A stretch of DNA of 43,319 bases from Candidatus Heimdallarchaeota archaeon (GTDB lineage Archaea > Asgardarchaeota > Heimdallarchaeia > Heimdallarchaeales > Heimdallarchaeaceae): positions 1-43,319 of the forward strand of contig JAUWJS010000008.1 of the NCBI GenBank assembly GCA_030607575.1. Direction: 5' to 3'. Positions within the stretch are counted from its first letter, which is position 1; the number at the start of each line of letters is the position of its first letter. The translations under genes were made by a program, and so were the position numbers. The notes under the pieces are model-generated. The model was not told the origin of the DNA. It worked only from the letters and a program-made list of their open reading frames with translations, and did no database searches. This document shows positions 32,849 through 41,761 of the stretch, one piece after another.

Positions 32849-33888
32849 CGGACATATCTTTTCTCACTAGTTATGTAAGAGGGCAACATGCTAAACTTCT
32901 TTCTAATGAAGACTTTGAAAACTTAATAAATAAACCTTATGAAGCCTTCATAAATCATTTGACTTCTTTTGAAATTGGAGAGATTCTTAGGTTAGAGCCA
33001 TCTTATCAATCTCATGAGATAGAGCGTATTTTAACAAGACAATTGTTAGATCAATATGATTTCATACTTCAAAACATGCCTAAATGGGGAAAAGAATTTC
33101 TTGAAGCATATATGATTAAATTCGAGGTAATGAATCTTCAGAGGATTATTAGATACCTTTATTCAAAAGCTGAAGTCAATTTAAGAGATGTAATTAATTT
33201 ACGAGCTCAAGAGATGCTTGGGAGAACTTCTTTTATAGCAAAGCTTCTCCAGAGTGAAGATTTAGGTGTTTTTCTTGAAACAATAAAACTAACAGAGTAT
33301 AAGACGGTAATCGAAACATCTGAAATACTTTATAGCAAAGTGGGAGATATCTGGCCACTTGAGTTTGCTTTAAATGTACACTATTTGAATTTGATGTTAG
33401 AAAAAGCTCAAAAACTTCCTAGAAATCAAAGAAGTGGAGCAATAAGCTTTGTTCATCAAGAGCTGATTACAAGTGTTCTCCTTGTTATACTAAAAGCCGA
33501 TTTTGTAAATGTTGATGTAAAGGATGCTTTAGAGTTAATCTCATTACCAAAAGATATACCATTCAGACGACAGATTGTAGCTCTTGCTGATGAACGAAGT
33601 TTAAATATTGATTTAGAAATTCTCAAATCCTTAAATCAAGCTAAACTAACTGAAGGTATAGAGCGATATGAGAAAGATAAAATGTTTTTACACATAGAAA
33701 TTGCTTTGAGAGCGAGAGAATTAGAATTTATAAGAAAGGTTTACTATAATGACTTTGGACTTTTAAGTATCCTATGTTATCTTAAACAATACGAAGCTCA
33801 GATTCAGGATTTGAACAAACTGTTATATCTCAAGGAGTATAAGTTCCCTGTTGAAAAAACCAGGGAATTAATTGTAAGCCTTGTTTAG
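32833..33888 (+). CDS. atpC: A-type ATP synthase subunit C
   Basis: A 351-aa protein of the V-ATPase d/C family, the funnel-shaped socket that links the central stalk (D-F) to the K ring. The N-terminal FLTSYVRGQHAKLLSNEDFENL and the internal MIKFEVMNLQRIIRYLY are family-typical; the rest is all-helical as expected. I use ATG 32833; the track's TTG 32830 is one codon earlier. The gene runs opposite to the rest of the ATP synthase genes, converging on atpK 10 bp downstream. Its 5' end overlaps atpH, so its promoter must lie inside atpH, or it is read from the upstream HAD gene. Confidence 0.88.
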   Translation: MANISPDISFLTSYVRGQHAKLLSNEDFENLINKPYEAFINHLTSFEIGEILRLEPSYQSHEIERILTRQLLDQYDFILQNMPKWGKEFLEAYMIKFEVMNLQRIIRYLYSKAEVNLRDVINLRAQEMLGRTSFIAKLLQSEDLGVFLETIKLTEYKTVIETSEILYSKVGDIWPLEFALNVHYLNLMLEKAQKLPRNQRSGAISFVHQELITSVLLVILKADFVNVDVKDALELISLPKDIPFRRQIVALADERSLNIDLEILKSLNQAKLTEGIERYEKDKMFLHIEIALRARELEFIRKVYYNDFGLLSILCYLKQYEAQIQDLNKLLYLKEYKFPVEKTRELIVSLV

Positions 33889-33898
33889 ATGAACCTCG

Positions 33899-34378
33899 TC
33901 AAACAACGATATTTAGGAGTATGAATGCAATTAGTAGACCATAGATTGCTAACGCTTCACCAAGACCTAGATAAATCAGATTTGGTGTGAACACTTCTGA
34001 ATTTGCTGTTATTGAACCAATAGCAGCTGGTTCTCCTTTTGCTAATGTAATTGCCGCTCCTAGATTAGATACAACCATAATGAACATAGCTGCAATGTAA
34101 ATCCAACCGTAAGTTAGACTAAAATCTGCTAATTGCAAAGTACCATCAAGATAGGGTTGAATCTTCGTATACATTACAAATGCTATTAAGAGCCCATATA
34201 TAGCTAAGGCCTCCGCTAAAGCTAAATAGATTAATATGAAGATATTTAATCTCTGCTTTTCTGCAACGGCTGCAGCAGCTGCTTGAACTCCTTTTGCTAG
34301 CGGAATACCAGCTCCTAAAATCGTTAGCATAGTTCCTGCGATTCCAATTATTCCTAATACATATCCTTCAATTGCCAT
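33899..34378 (-). CDS. atpK: A-type ATP synthase proteolipid subunit K (duplicated, four helices)
   Basis: The rotor-ring subunit. The 159-aa protein has two hairpins made by internal duplication. Helices 2 and 4 share the identical string EALAIYGLLIAF, each with a carboxylate (Glu56 and Glu141) for ion transport, so both hairpins keep a working site. The Na+-binding pattern of well-studied sodium rings (Thr/Gln next to the Glu) is not seen here (E-A-L-A), which hints at proton use but does not prove it. The start ATG 34378 lies inside the 3' end of the subunit I gene (11-nt overlap), so the two are translationally coupled. It is the last gene of the main operon. Confidence 0.93.
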   Translation of the reverse strand: MAIEGYVLGIIGIAGTMLTILGAGIPLAKGVQAAAAAVAEKQRLNIFILIYLALAEALAIYGLLIAFVMYTKIQPYLDGTLQLADFSLTYGWIYIAAMFIMVVSNLGAAITLAKGEPAAIGSITANSEVFTPNLIYLGLGEALAIYGLLIAFILLNIVV

Positions 34379-36422
34379 ATTTACTCAAATCCATTTCTTT
34401 ATTGAATACAAAAACTGGTTTATGTTGAATTCCACTTCCTTCATAGAATTTGCTGAAGAATTCATAAAAATGTAATCTTAAAGTTTGAACAAAAACTAAT
34501 AAACCTTCTAGAATTAGTACAAAAATATTACCAAGTACTAAAATTAGTATTTTAAAGAGAATAAATCCAACTTGCTCTGCTAATGCATTAATAACACTCA
34601 GGAAAACCGCATGAGCAATGAGCATTGCAAGCATTCTTCCATAAGAAATAGTGTTACTTATGAAAGAACTGAATGATTCTAGAAGGTGTATTAATCCCAT
34701 TCCCATTCCACTAAGAAAACTACGAAATATATTTTTTCTCTTCTTTTTAAACAAGATGGCCACAATCCCATGACCAAGCAGCGTTAATCCTACTCCAATA
34801 ATGACAGAGACAAGCCCAACTAAAAGAAAACCTCTACCTGCTGGATCAATTCCAATGTTTAAAATTCCCAGACTTGAGAGAAAATATATAATTGCTGCGT
34901 AAAGAAAAACTTGAGGAGTTGTTTGTTCTAATATTTCTGAATACTCCTTGTGTTTTATCTGATTTACTACTCTAAGAACTATTCCTAATATGATATGAAG
35001 AGCTCCTATGATCAAAGTTAAGTTGAAAATTTCTACTAAATCCTTAATTGGACTTATAAAGGGGTATTCTAATCCAAATAGATATACTGGGTTAGTATAC
35101 CCATGTTCTCTAATCCCTAATATCTCAACAATATGAAAACCAAAGGCTTCACCAAAAATGAATCCCATAATTGACGAAGTAATACCCATTACTAGTACAA
35201 GTAGAAACATTTGTCTTATACTTTTTTTCAACCCCCTAGCTAATACTCCTGTTAAACCAATTACAAGAAAAATTAGACCATGACCTACATCGCCAAACAT
35301 AATTCCAAAGAAAATACTAAATGTAAAAATTAAGAAAATCGTAGGATCGACCTCATTGGATGCAGGAAGTCCATAAAGAGCCACAATATTCTGAAATGCG
35401 CTCTTAAGAGGATTCTTTGCTGGAGCTACAGGGATGTTTTTCATCCCTTCCGAAGGTTCATCATATTCCAGTATTACCTCTGGAAACTCAACTAAAGTTT
35501 CCTCAAGTATCCCAATTTCCTTTTCTGATACCCATCCTTGAAAAACTACTATTTTCTTGGTTTGCTTTGCAGAGACGTATATATTTAAGAAGTGACTATA
35601 GCTTTCGATTGACAATTTTATAGCAACAATATCCTCTTTATGTCTTATTGCAAATTGGTGTAGGCCATTTTCAATTTTAGATACTTCTTCACTTAAGTTA
35701 TTAAATTCATTTAGAATTTCTTCCTCAAGTTCAGTTTTATCTAAATGAATCGGACCTTGATAGTTGTATCTATACCATCTTACAATAGATAGCTCTTTGA
35801 TAAGTTTGGATATTTCTCCTTTTTTTCCTTTAACGTAAACAAAATATCTATCTTTAATTAAGGAAATTACTTCGTGTTTCTTAAAATGGGAAACAAAGCT
35901 TTCTGCATCTTCAATTCTAGATGTTGTTAATACTCCTATTAATGCTCTCTCATCAGAATCTACATTATACGGTCGTTCTTCTTCAATAAGTCTAAAACCC
36001 TTAGCAATTAGTTGGTCATTTTCTTTTAATTCAGTAAGTTCTTCCAATTTATCCTTTAAATTCTTAATTTCACTATTAAAGTTAGTAATCTGATTTTCTA
36101 GTTTTATTTCTATTTCTTCTAAATTCTCCCAGTTCTCAAAAATAGGTGATATCGTTTTCTGTTTTTTATATGCTCTAGCTAATTTTTGTCTAAATTTCTC
36201 CTTAGGCTCAGGAATTTGAACTATAAGATCTTTATAAGCCGATTCTAAGTGTCTAATTTTTTCCATTTTGGATGATGGATAAAAGTCTTCCAATCCTTCT
36301 ATCGATATATTGTGCTTTACCATCAAACTTTCAGTTTCAGCCATTCTAATAACTACTTGAGGAAACACCTCTTTCGGTGTTATTATCGTTGCTTCAAACA
36401 TTTTATCTGGAAATAAACCCAT
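34368..36422 (-). CDS. atpI: A-type ATP synthase subunit I (membrane a-type subunit)
   Basis: About 684 aa. The cytoplasmic half (~1-360) has two coiled-coil stretches and two small alpha/beta lobes that bind the stalks (IRHLESAYKDLIVQIPEPKEK; VVFQGWVSEKEIGILEETL). The membrane half (~365-650) has seven or eight helices forming the ion half-channels next to the K ring, with FGIMFGDVGHGLIF and ISYGRMLAMLIAHAVFL as family blocks; the latter carries the essential Arg. The track starts at GTG 36431. That codon is part of a GGTGA ribosome binding site placed 5 nt before ATG 36422, so I choose the ATG. Confidence 0.92.
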   Translation of the reverse strand: MGLFPDKMFEATIITPKEVFPQVVIRMAETESLMVKHNISIEGLEDFYPSSKMEKIRHLESAYKDLIVQIPEPKEKFRQKLARAYKKQKTISPIFENWENLEEIEIKLENQITNFNSEIKNLKDKLEELTELKENDQLIAKGFRLIEEERPYNVDSDERALIGVLTTSRIEDAESFVSHFKKHEVISLIKDRYFVYVKGKKGEISKLIKELSIVRWYRYNYQGPIHLDKTELEEEILNEFNNLSEEVSKIENGLHQFAIRHKEDIVAIKLSIESYSHFLNIYVSAKQTKKIVVFQGWVSEKEIGILEETLVEFPEVILEYDEPSEGMKNIPVAPAKNPLKSAFQNIVALYGLPASNEVDPTIFLIFTFSIFFGIMFGDVGHGLIFLVIGLTGVLARGLKKSIRQMFLLVLVMGITSSIMGFIFGEAFGFHIVEILGIREHGYTNPVYLFGLEYPFISPIKDLVEIFNLTLIIGALHIILGIVLRVVNQIKHKEYSEILEQTTPQVFLYAAIIYFLSSLGILNIGIDPAGRGFLLVGLVSVIIGVGLTLLGHGIVAILFKKKRKNIFRSFLSGMGMGLIHLLESFSSFISNTISYGRMLAMLIAHAVFLSVINALAEQVGFILFKILILVLGNIFVLILEGLLVFVQTLRLHFYEFFSKFYEGSGIQHKPVFVFNKEMDLSKYGN

Positions 36423-36427
36423 TTTCT

Positions 36428-36432
36428 TCACC
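36428..36432 (-). promoter_or_regulatory. GGTGA ribosome binding site overlapping the atpE stop
   Basis: TAGGTGA: the atpE stop codon merges with the Shine-Dalgarno-type GGTGA for atpI ATG 36422, linking termination of E with initiation of I. Confidence 0.5.
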
Positions 36433-37073
36433 TATGCAAACAGAATCTCATTTATTTTAGTCCTAATTTTATCTCTACTGGATTTCAATGTGTTTTCAAT
36501 CGTATAATCTATCCTAATTCTCCCATAATCATCTGTGAGAATGAACCCACCTTGTGTCTTCAAAGACGAAACATCTACTTTAAAGTTTATCTTTTCCTTT
36601 TGAGCGATATTTGATGTGATTTTATTTAATATCTCCTTATCCTTTTTATCTGCAATGATATTCATCCCTTGTGCTGTGATGTTCCTTATCGTATAAATGA
36701 GAAGATTTTCTAAATATTTTGAATATCCTTTATTATCTCTCAATACAAGCATTTTCTTTTTAACTTGTTCAAAGACCTGATCAATCATACTTTCTCTAGC
36801 TTGAATAATAATTTTCTTGGCTTTTTGTTCAAATTCAGTTTCTGTTCTTTTTCTAATAAAATCTATTCTAGAGGTTTCTTTATCTAACTCTTGTTTTTTA
36901 ACTTCATCAACAAGTTTTTTGGTTCCCTTTTCTATCTCTTCTAATTTTTGCTTAGCTTCCCTATTTATTATTATAGCTTCTTCTTCTGCAGCATTCTTGA
37001 TTTTTGTAATCAGTCTTGTTAAAGAACTGCTTTCAGTGTCTTTTTCGGGGAGCTCTTCACTTTTCATTTTCAT
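36432..37073 (-). CDS. atpE: A-type ATP synthase subunit E (peripheral stalk)
   Basis: About 213 aa. A long N-terminal helix (LITKIKNAAEEEAIIINREAKQKLEEIEKG and onward to about residue 105) is followed by a globular alpha/beta C-terminal domain with GGFILTDDYGRIRIDYTIENTL, the standard subunit E signature. It pairs with H to form the peripheral stalks and contacts the B subunit. The track starts with GTG 37076; ATG 37073 next to it, or ATG 37067, is likelier. Only 4 bp separate it from the Usp-like gene, so the cluster D-Usp-E-I-K is one transcription unit. Confidence 0.9.
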   Translation of the reverse strand: MKMKSEELPEKDTESSSLTRLITKIKNAAEEEAIIINREAKQKLEEIEKGTKKLVDEVKKQELDKETSRIDFIRKRTETEFEQKAKKIIIQARESMIDQVFEQVKKKMLVLRDNKGYSKYLENLLIYTIRNITAQGMNIIADKKDKEILNKITSNIAQKEKINFKVDVSSLKTQGGFILTDDYGRIRIDYTIENTLKSSRDKIRTKINEILFA

Positions 37074-37077
37074 CACT

Positions 37078-37506
37078 TTATACTGGAAATAATAAGACAG
37101 GAATTTCTGACAATTCGACTACATATCTAACATAGTTTTTCAATAGTCTTTTTGTATAAATCTCCTTCCTTGTTCCCATAACTATGAAATCAACCTTTTC
37201 ATTTTTGGAGGTTTCAATTATCCTTTCAGCGACTAATCCTTGGTCTAGTTCAGAAGTCATTAATAAATGAGTATCTGAAAAAGCAAGCTTGAGTTTTTCA
37301 AGAATGTTATTATACTGACTTTGATATTCTTCTAGAATCTGTTCGATAGTAGCGTTTCTATAACTAGCTAGATGTTCTACATTTTCTCTATCAATTACAT
37401 ACAACAGATGTATTTCTGTAACCCAATCAAAGAAGAAATCAAGAATTTGAGAGATTAGATTTTTACCGCTTTCAAAATCTCCTATTGCAATAAGTGCTTT
37501 TTTCAT
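37078..37506 (-). CDS. Universal-stress-protein-like domain inside the ATP synthase operon
   Basis: A 142-aa Usp-fold protein: [15 protein letters not shown] opening strand, IHLLYVID, VAERIIETSKNEKVDFIVMGT and VPVLLFPV-type end (IPVLLFPV). The usual ATP loop G-x2-G-x9-G-S/T is not kept: the sequence reads MGTRKE, then LLKNYVR where active relatives have LLGSVA. It is therefore probably a non-ATP-binding Usp variant. It sits between subunits D and E, overlapping the D stop by ATGA and ending 4 bp before the E start. Such tight coupling suggests a role with the ATP synthase, possibly regulatory; this is inference. Confidence 0.78.
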   Translation of the reverse strand: MKKALIAIGDFESGKNLISQILDFFFDWVTEIHLLYVIDRENVEHLASYRNATIEQILEEYQSQYNNILEKLKLAFSDTHLLMTSELDQGLVAERIIETSKNEKVDFIVMGTRKEIYTKRLLKNYVRYVVELSEIPVLLFPV

Positions 37507-38150
37507 TGATTTCTCCTCTTTATTTTATTTTTTAACTCTATTTTTTGTTTAAGTTTCTTGATAGTGTAGATACTCTCCAATTCATAAGATTCTAACACTT
37601 CCTCAATATATTTGACTATATTTCCAAATCTCACTCGGTATACTTTATCCAAAGCATTAAGACTTAATTGTGTAGATTGAAGACTACGAATTACTTTGTA
37701 TGCAAAATTCTCAACTTCTGCTAATTCAACAATTAAATCAAATATGTCACGAAATCTTTTTGCAGTTATCCACAGTGAACTAGAAATCCCAAAGAATCCA
37801 TATGAAGGATCAGGGAGATTGACTAACTGTAAATCAGAGTAAGACACGCCCATATATTCAAGAGGGATAGAATCAATTGAAACCTCTTTTGGGATTGTTT
37901 CACTAAAAATATTAATCATATCTTTTCCTAATTCTGATTCAGTTTTGATATATTCATAATAAGCCTCACTAAGATTTGCCTTCATTTTCTCTCTCATTGT
38001 TATTGCTTGTCCTGAGATGATATGTAATTTCATTAGTAATGCTTCATATTTTTCTCTTAGTAAATCGTATGCTCTTTCAACTAATTGGAGCTTTTTCTTA
38101 TATTTTAGCAAGTTATCCTTCGTTGGAGGAATATTAATTACGTCTCTCAA
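37503..38150 (-). CDS. atpD: A-type ATP synthase subunit D (central stalk)
   Basis: A 215-aa protein. The long N- and C-terminal helices form the rotating coiled-coil shaft inside the A3B3 head. The family opening [31 protein letters not shown] is clear, and the second half carries the returning helix ([19 protein letters not shown]). The start is TTG 38150, overlapping the atpB stop as TTGA, which is unusual but fits the tight operon. The stop overlaps the Usp-like start by ATGA. Confidence 0.9.
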   Translation of the reverse strand: MRDVINIPPTKDNLLKYKKKLQLVERAYDLLREKYEALLMKLHIISGQAITMREKMKANLSEAYYEYIKTESELGKDMINIFSETIPKEVSIDSIPLEYMGVSYSDLQLVNLPDPSYGFFGISSSLWITAKRFRDIFDLIVELAEVENFAYKVIRSLQSTQLSLNALDKVYRVRFGNIVKYIEEVLESYELESIYTIKKLKQKIELKNKIKRRNQ

Positions 38151-39541
38151 TCAGAATCAGCTCCTTTATTATGGATATGTTTCAGAATTAGATCTTCAGA
38201 TACTTTAGTTAATTCAGTTTCTGGAAGATTGGATAATAATGACCATCCAAGATCTAAAGAATCTTCAATTGATCGGTAGTCATCCCCTTGGTTCACAAAA
38301 TTATCTTCAAATTTATCTGCAAACTCATATAAAATCTGATCTCGACGGTTTAGTTCCTTTTTTCCAATTACTTCTGCAAGTCTTCTTTTGTCTAATCCTT
38401 CAGCATAAGAAGCATAAAGTTGATTGCTTAAAGAAGGATGATCCTTTCTTGTATAGCCTTCGCCAATTCCATCTTTCATTAAACGAGAAAGCGACCCTAA
38501 GACATCAATAGGTGGATAAATTCCTCTATTATGTAAAGAACGATCGAGAATAATTTGACCTTCTGTAATATAACCTGTCAGGTCAGGAATGGGATGTGTG
38601 ATATCATCATTTGGCATTGTCAGATTTGCAATTAGAGTAATGCTTCCTTGTGAACCTTCTATTATTCCCGCTCTTTCGTATATTGAAGCTAAATCTGAAT
38701 ACATGTAACCAGGATAACCCTTTCTAGATGGTACAGTTTCTAGAGCAACTGAAATTTCTCTTAAAGCCTGACAATAATTAGTTATATCAGATAGTATTGC
38801 TAGAACATGGTAGCCCTTATCAAAAGCTAGATACTCAGCAGTTGTTAATGCAACTCGAGGAGTTATAAGTCTCTCAGCTGCTGAATCACTTGCCAAATTA
38901 GTAAACATTACAACTTTGTTTAGCGTTCCTGTTTCTTCAAATAAACGCTGGAAATAGATGTAATCATCCATTGTCAAACCCATAGCACCAAAAACAATGG
39001 CAAATTTATCTGTACCTTCTGCTCCTGCAATTCTTGCTTGTTTCACTATTTGACCTATCAGCTGGTTATTTGGTAATCCTGCTCCTGTAAAGATAGGTAA
39101 TTTTTGACCTCTTACTAAGGTGTTCATTGAATCTATTGAAGAAATTCCTGTTTCGATGTAATTTCTTGGATAAACTCTTGATGTTGGGTTGATTGGAGAT
39201 CCATTAATGTCCCTGTATTCATCTGAGTAGATGCTTGGTAATCCATCCAGAGGTTCTCCTTGAGAGTTAAATACTCTGCCAATCATATCTTCAGCTACAA
39301 ACAGCTGCATGGTTCTTCCAAAAAATTCAGTTTCAATTTCATCCTTTTCTATTTCATATGTACCTTGATAAAGTAGTATGATGACTCTTTCCTCTTCAAT
39401 TGCTAGAACTCTTCCTTTTCTAGAAGGTTTGTTTGGCAGCTTTACTTCTAAATATTCTCCCATTCGGATACCTGTAACACCTTCTATGATAATGATTGGT
39501 CCTCGAATTTCTGATACTCCTCTAACTGTTATACGAGCCAT
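38147..39541 (-). CDS. atpB: A-type ATP synthase subunit B (non-catalytic)
   Basis: A 464-aa regulatory head subunit that alternates with A in the hexamer. It has the ATPase-family core, with [15 protein letters not shown] where A has its P-loop, so ATP is not hydrolysed here. Other blocks are [70 protein letters not shown] and [23 protein letters not shown]. The start ATG 39541 lies 3 bp after the atpA stop codon. Its length and motifs are normal. Confidence 0.96.
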   Translation of the reverse strand: MARITVRGVSEIRGPIIIIEGVTGIRMGEYLEVKLPNKPSRKGRVLAIEEERVIILLYQGTYEIEKDEIETEFFGRTMQLFVAEDMIGRVFNSQGEPLDGLPSIYSDEYRDINGSPINPTSRVYPRNYIETGISSIDSMNTLVRGQKLPIFTGAGLPNNQLIGQIVKQARIAGAEGTDKFAIVFGAMGLTMDDYIYFQRLFEETGTLNKVVMFTNLASDSAAERLITPRVALTTAEYLAFDKGYHVLAILSDITNYCQALREISVALETVPSRKGYPGYMYSDLASIYERAGIIEGSQGSITLIANLTMPNDDITHPIPDLTGYITEGQIILDRSLHNRGIYPPIDVLGSLSRLMKDGIGEGYTRKDHPSLSNQLYASYAEGLDKRRLAEVIGKKELNRRDQILYEFADKFEDNFVNQGDDYRSIEDSLDLGWSLLSNLPETELTKVSEDLILKHIHNKGADSD

Positions 39542-39544
39542 TCA

Positions 39545-41347
39545 TCACACCTTATATCCGTATTTAGAACCTAGTTCCTCCATATCCGTATGGATGTAAT
39601 CTTCTATTTTGTTCATTCGGATTATATTATCGTTCGGAACATCTTCTTTCATTCGTTTTAGTATCTTAACTGTTTTTAGACTAATGATTAGAGAGATCGG
39701 GCATCCATTCTTTATTAGAACTTCAGCTCTATTATAAAATAGAAGCATAAGTTTCATCATTTTCATTTGTTTTTCAATAGGACAGAAAGAATCAATCTTA
39801 TCAAAGGCATTTTGCTGGAGAAATCCTTCTTTAATTATTTCTGCTACTAATATGATTAACTGTTCATCAGCAGGTAATGCCTTTGAACCAATTAGCTCAG
39901 CAATGTGTTGAAGTTCATCATCTTTTTGTAAAATTGTAAACATTTCTTGTCGATAACGACCCCAATCTTCCAGGCCTGACTCCAAAGCCCATTCTTCTAT
40001 TACTTTTATATATCCTGAATAACTGTTTAGCCAGTTAATTGAAGGGAAGTGTTTTCTATTGGCTAAATTGGGATCTAGCCCCCAAAAAGTCTTTACAAAA
40101 CGTTTTGTGTTTGCAGTAACTGGTTCACTGAAATCACCACCAGGAGGAGAAACAGCTGCAGTTATGTTAATTGACCCCTCTCTATAAGGAGAACCTAATG
40201 TAATAACTTGACCAGCTCTTTCATAGAAATTAGCTAATCTTGCACCTAAATAAGCTGGATAACCTTCTTCTACTGGCATCTCTTCTAATTGTCCAGCAAT
40301 TTCTCTCAAGGCCTCTGCCCAACGACTTGTACTATCTGCGGTAAGTAGAACGTTGAATCCCTGGTCTCTATAGAATTCAGCCATAGTTATTCCCATGTAA
40401 ATTGAGGCTTCTCTAGCTGCAACAGGCATATTAGAAACATTAGCTATTAGCAGTGTTCTATCCATGAGTGGGTTTTGAGTGTGTGGATCTACAAGTTTAG
40501 GAAATTCTCTCAAAACATCAGTCATTTCATTTCCCCTCTCTCCACAACCAATGTATATAACAACATCAGCATCACTCCATTTGGATAACTGATGCTGAAG
40601 GATAGTTTTACCTGTTCCAAATCCTCCTGGAATTGCAGCAGTTCCACCTTTGGCTATCGGGAAGAACATATCTATTATTCTTTGACCTGTTACAAGAGGT
40701 TCATGTACAGGTAATTTTTTTAAGAATGGTCTGGCAATTCTTACAGGCCATTCGTGCATCAAAGTTAATTCTTCCTTCTTTTTATCTGATCCCTTTAATT
40801 CAGCTATGGGATCTGTGATCTTAAATTCTCCCTCTTCCTGAATGGACAGTAATTCCCCAGTTGTATTTGGAGGAACAATAATATTACACCTTATAGTCTC
40901 TGTCTCTTGAACAGAGCCTAGCACATCACCTCCTTTCACCAAATGACCTTTTGTTAAATCTTTATTTGGTTCAAACTGCCATTTTTTGTATCTATCTAAA
41001 GCATTGATATGAATTCCTCTTTGGATAAATGGTGAAGATGATATCTTCTTTATTTGTTCTAATGGTCTTTGAATTCCATCAAAAATATTAGATAATAATC
41101 CTGGACCAAGTTCAGCTGAAAGAGATTTTCCTGTAAGATAAACAGGATCATTTATCTTCAATCCCTCAAGAGGTTCATAAACCTGAACTGTAGCAAAATC
41201 TCGTTCAATTTCGATAACTTCACCCATGAGTTTCTCTTCACCAACATAGGTTATTTCTCCCATCCTATATGACAAAAGACCTCTAACTTCAACAGTAGAA
41301 CCTTTTATTGTAACGATTCTGGCTCTTTCTTCAGCTGAATGAGGCAT
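39545..41347 (-). CDS. atpA: A-type ATP synthase subunit A (catalytic)
   Basis: The catalytic head subunit, 600 aa, which makes or hydrolyses ATP. The N-terminal barrel spans ~1-75, the A-type bulge domain ~110-190, and the P-loop is GGFGTGKT at 241-248. The latter is a small variation of the usual G-x-F-G-A/S-GKT. YIGCGERGNEMTDVL, LTADSTSRWAEALREIAG, EEGYPAYLGARLANFYERAG and SPPGGDFSEPVT are standard family blocks. No intein is inserted at the P-loop, a common site for one. The start is ATG 41347. It is the first gene of the minus-strand operon, with a TATA-like box just upstream. Confidence 0.97.
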   Translation of the reverse strand: MPHSAEERARIVTIKGSTVEVRGLLSYRMGEITYVGEEKLMGEVIEIERDFATVQVYEPLEGLKINDPVYLTGKSLSAELGPGLLSNIFDGIQRPLEQIKKISSSPFIQRGIHINALDRYKKWQFEPNKDLTKGHLVKGGDVLGSVQETETIRCNIIVPPNTTGELLSIQEEGEFKITDPIAELKGSDKKKEELTLMHEWPVRIARPFLKKLPVHEPLVTGQRIIDMFFPIAKGGTAAIPGGFGTGKTILQHQLSKWSDADVVIYIGCGERGNEMTDVLREFPKLVDPHTQNPLMDRTLLIANVSNMPVAAREASIYMGITMAEFYRDQGFNVLLTADSTSRWAEALREIAGQLEEMPVEEGYPAYLGARLANFYERAGQVITLGSPYREGSINITAAVSPPGGDFSEPVTANTKRFVKTFWGLDPNLANRKHFPSINWLNSYSGYIKVIEEWALESGLEDWGRYRQEMFTILQKDDELQHIAELIGSKALPADEQLIILVAEIIKEGFLQQNAFDKIDSFCPIEKQMKMMKLMLLFYNRAEVLIKNGCPISLIISLKTVKILKRMKEDVPNDNIIRMNKIEDYIHTDMEELGSKYGYKV

Positions 41348-41360
41348 TTGTGCAATTAGA

Positions 41361-41375
41361 AATTTATATAATAAA
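41361..41375 (-). promoter_or_regulatory. TATA-like box of the ATP synthase operon (atpA)
   Basis: On the minus strand TTTATTATATAAATT about 14-28 nt before the atpA ATG, in the 92-bp gap between divergent atpA and atpF. It is compatible with a leaderless transcript. Confidence 0.5.
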
Positions 41376-41408
41376 TAGTTTACTCACTGACCATATTTAT
41401 AGCACAAA

Positions 41409-41418
41409 GCTTTAAACA
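41409..41418 (+). promoter_or_regulatory. TATA-like box of atpF
   Basis: GCTTTAAACA centred about 27 nt before ATG 41440, giving a leaderless transcript divergent from atpA. Confidence 0.45.
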
Positions 41419-41439
41419 AATAAACAGATTATATTTTCA

Positions 41440-41751
41440 ATGTCAAATCTGGAGTCATCAAAGAAAGCTTTTGTTATTGGAGCTAGAGAAACTGTAAGAG
41501 GTTTTAATTTAATAGGTGTTCCAGGTCAGGAAGTATTTACACCTGAAGAAACGCTTGAAAAACTAGAAGAAGCTTTGCAAAAAAACTATTCTTTGATTAT
41601 TCTTTCTGCTTCTGCGATAATTGGAATCGAGGATACTCTTGAACATATTAGATTAGAAAATGCTACACCAATAATTGTTCTTTCGGATATTAATGTGAAA
41701 ATTAATCCTAGAGAATTAGAAACAAAATTTAGAAAGTTTATGGGTTACTAG
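41440..41751 (+). CDS. atpF: A-type ATP synthase subunit F (central stalk)
   Basis: A 103-aa alpha/beta protein of the F/G family: KAFVIGARETVRGFNLIGVPG at the start, NYSLIILSASAIIGI in the middle and a C-terminal helix. It binds subunit D on the rotor axis and helps regulate activity. In most archaeal clusters atpF lies between C and A on the same strand. Here it is on the opposite strand, divergent from atpA and with its own promoter. Its stop is 10 bp from the convergent GNAT gene. Confidence 0.88.
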   Translation: MSNLESSKKAFVIGARETVRGFNLIGVPGQEVFTPEETLEKLEEALQKNYSLIILSASAIIGIEDTLEHIRLENATPIIVLSDINVKINPRELETKFRKFMGY

Positions 41752-41761
41752 AACATATTTC

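Noticed and set aside
39545-41347. Intein in the ATP synthase A subunit P-loop
   Set aside because: GGFGTGKT is uninterrupted and the protein has normal length.
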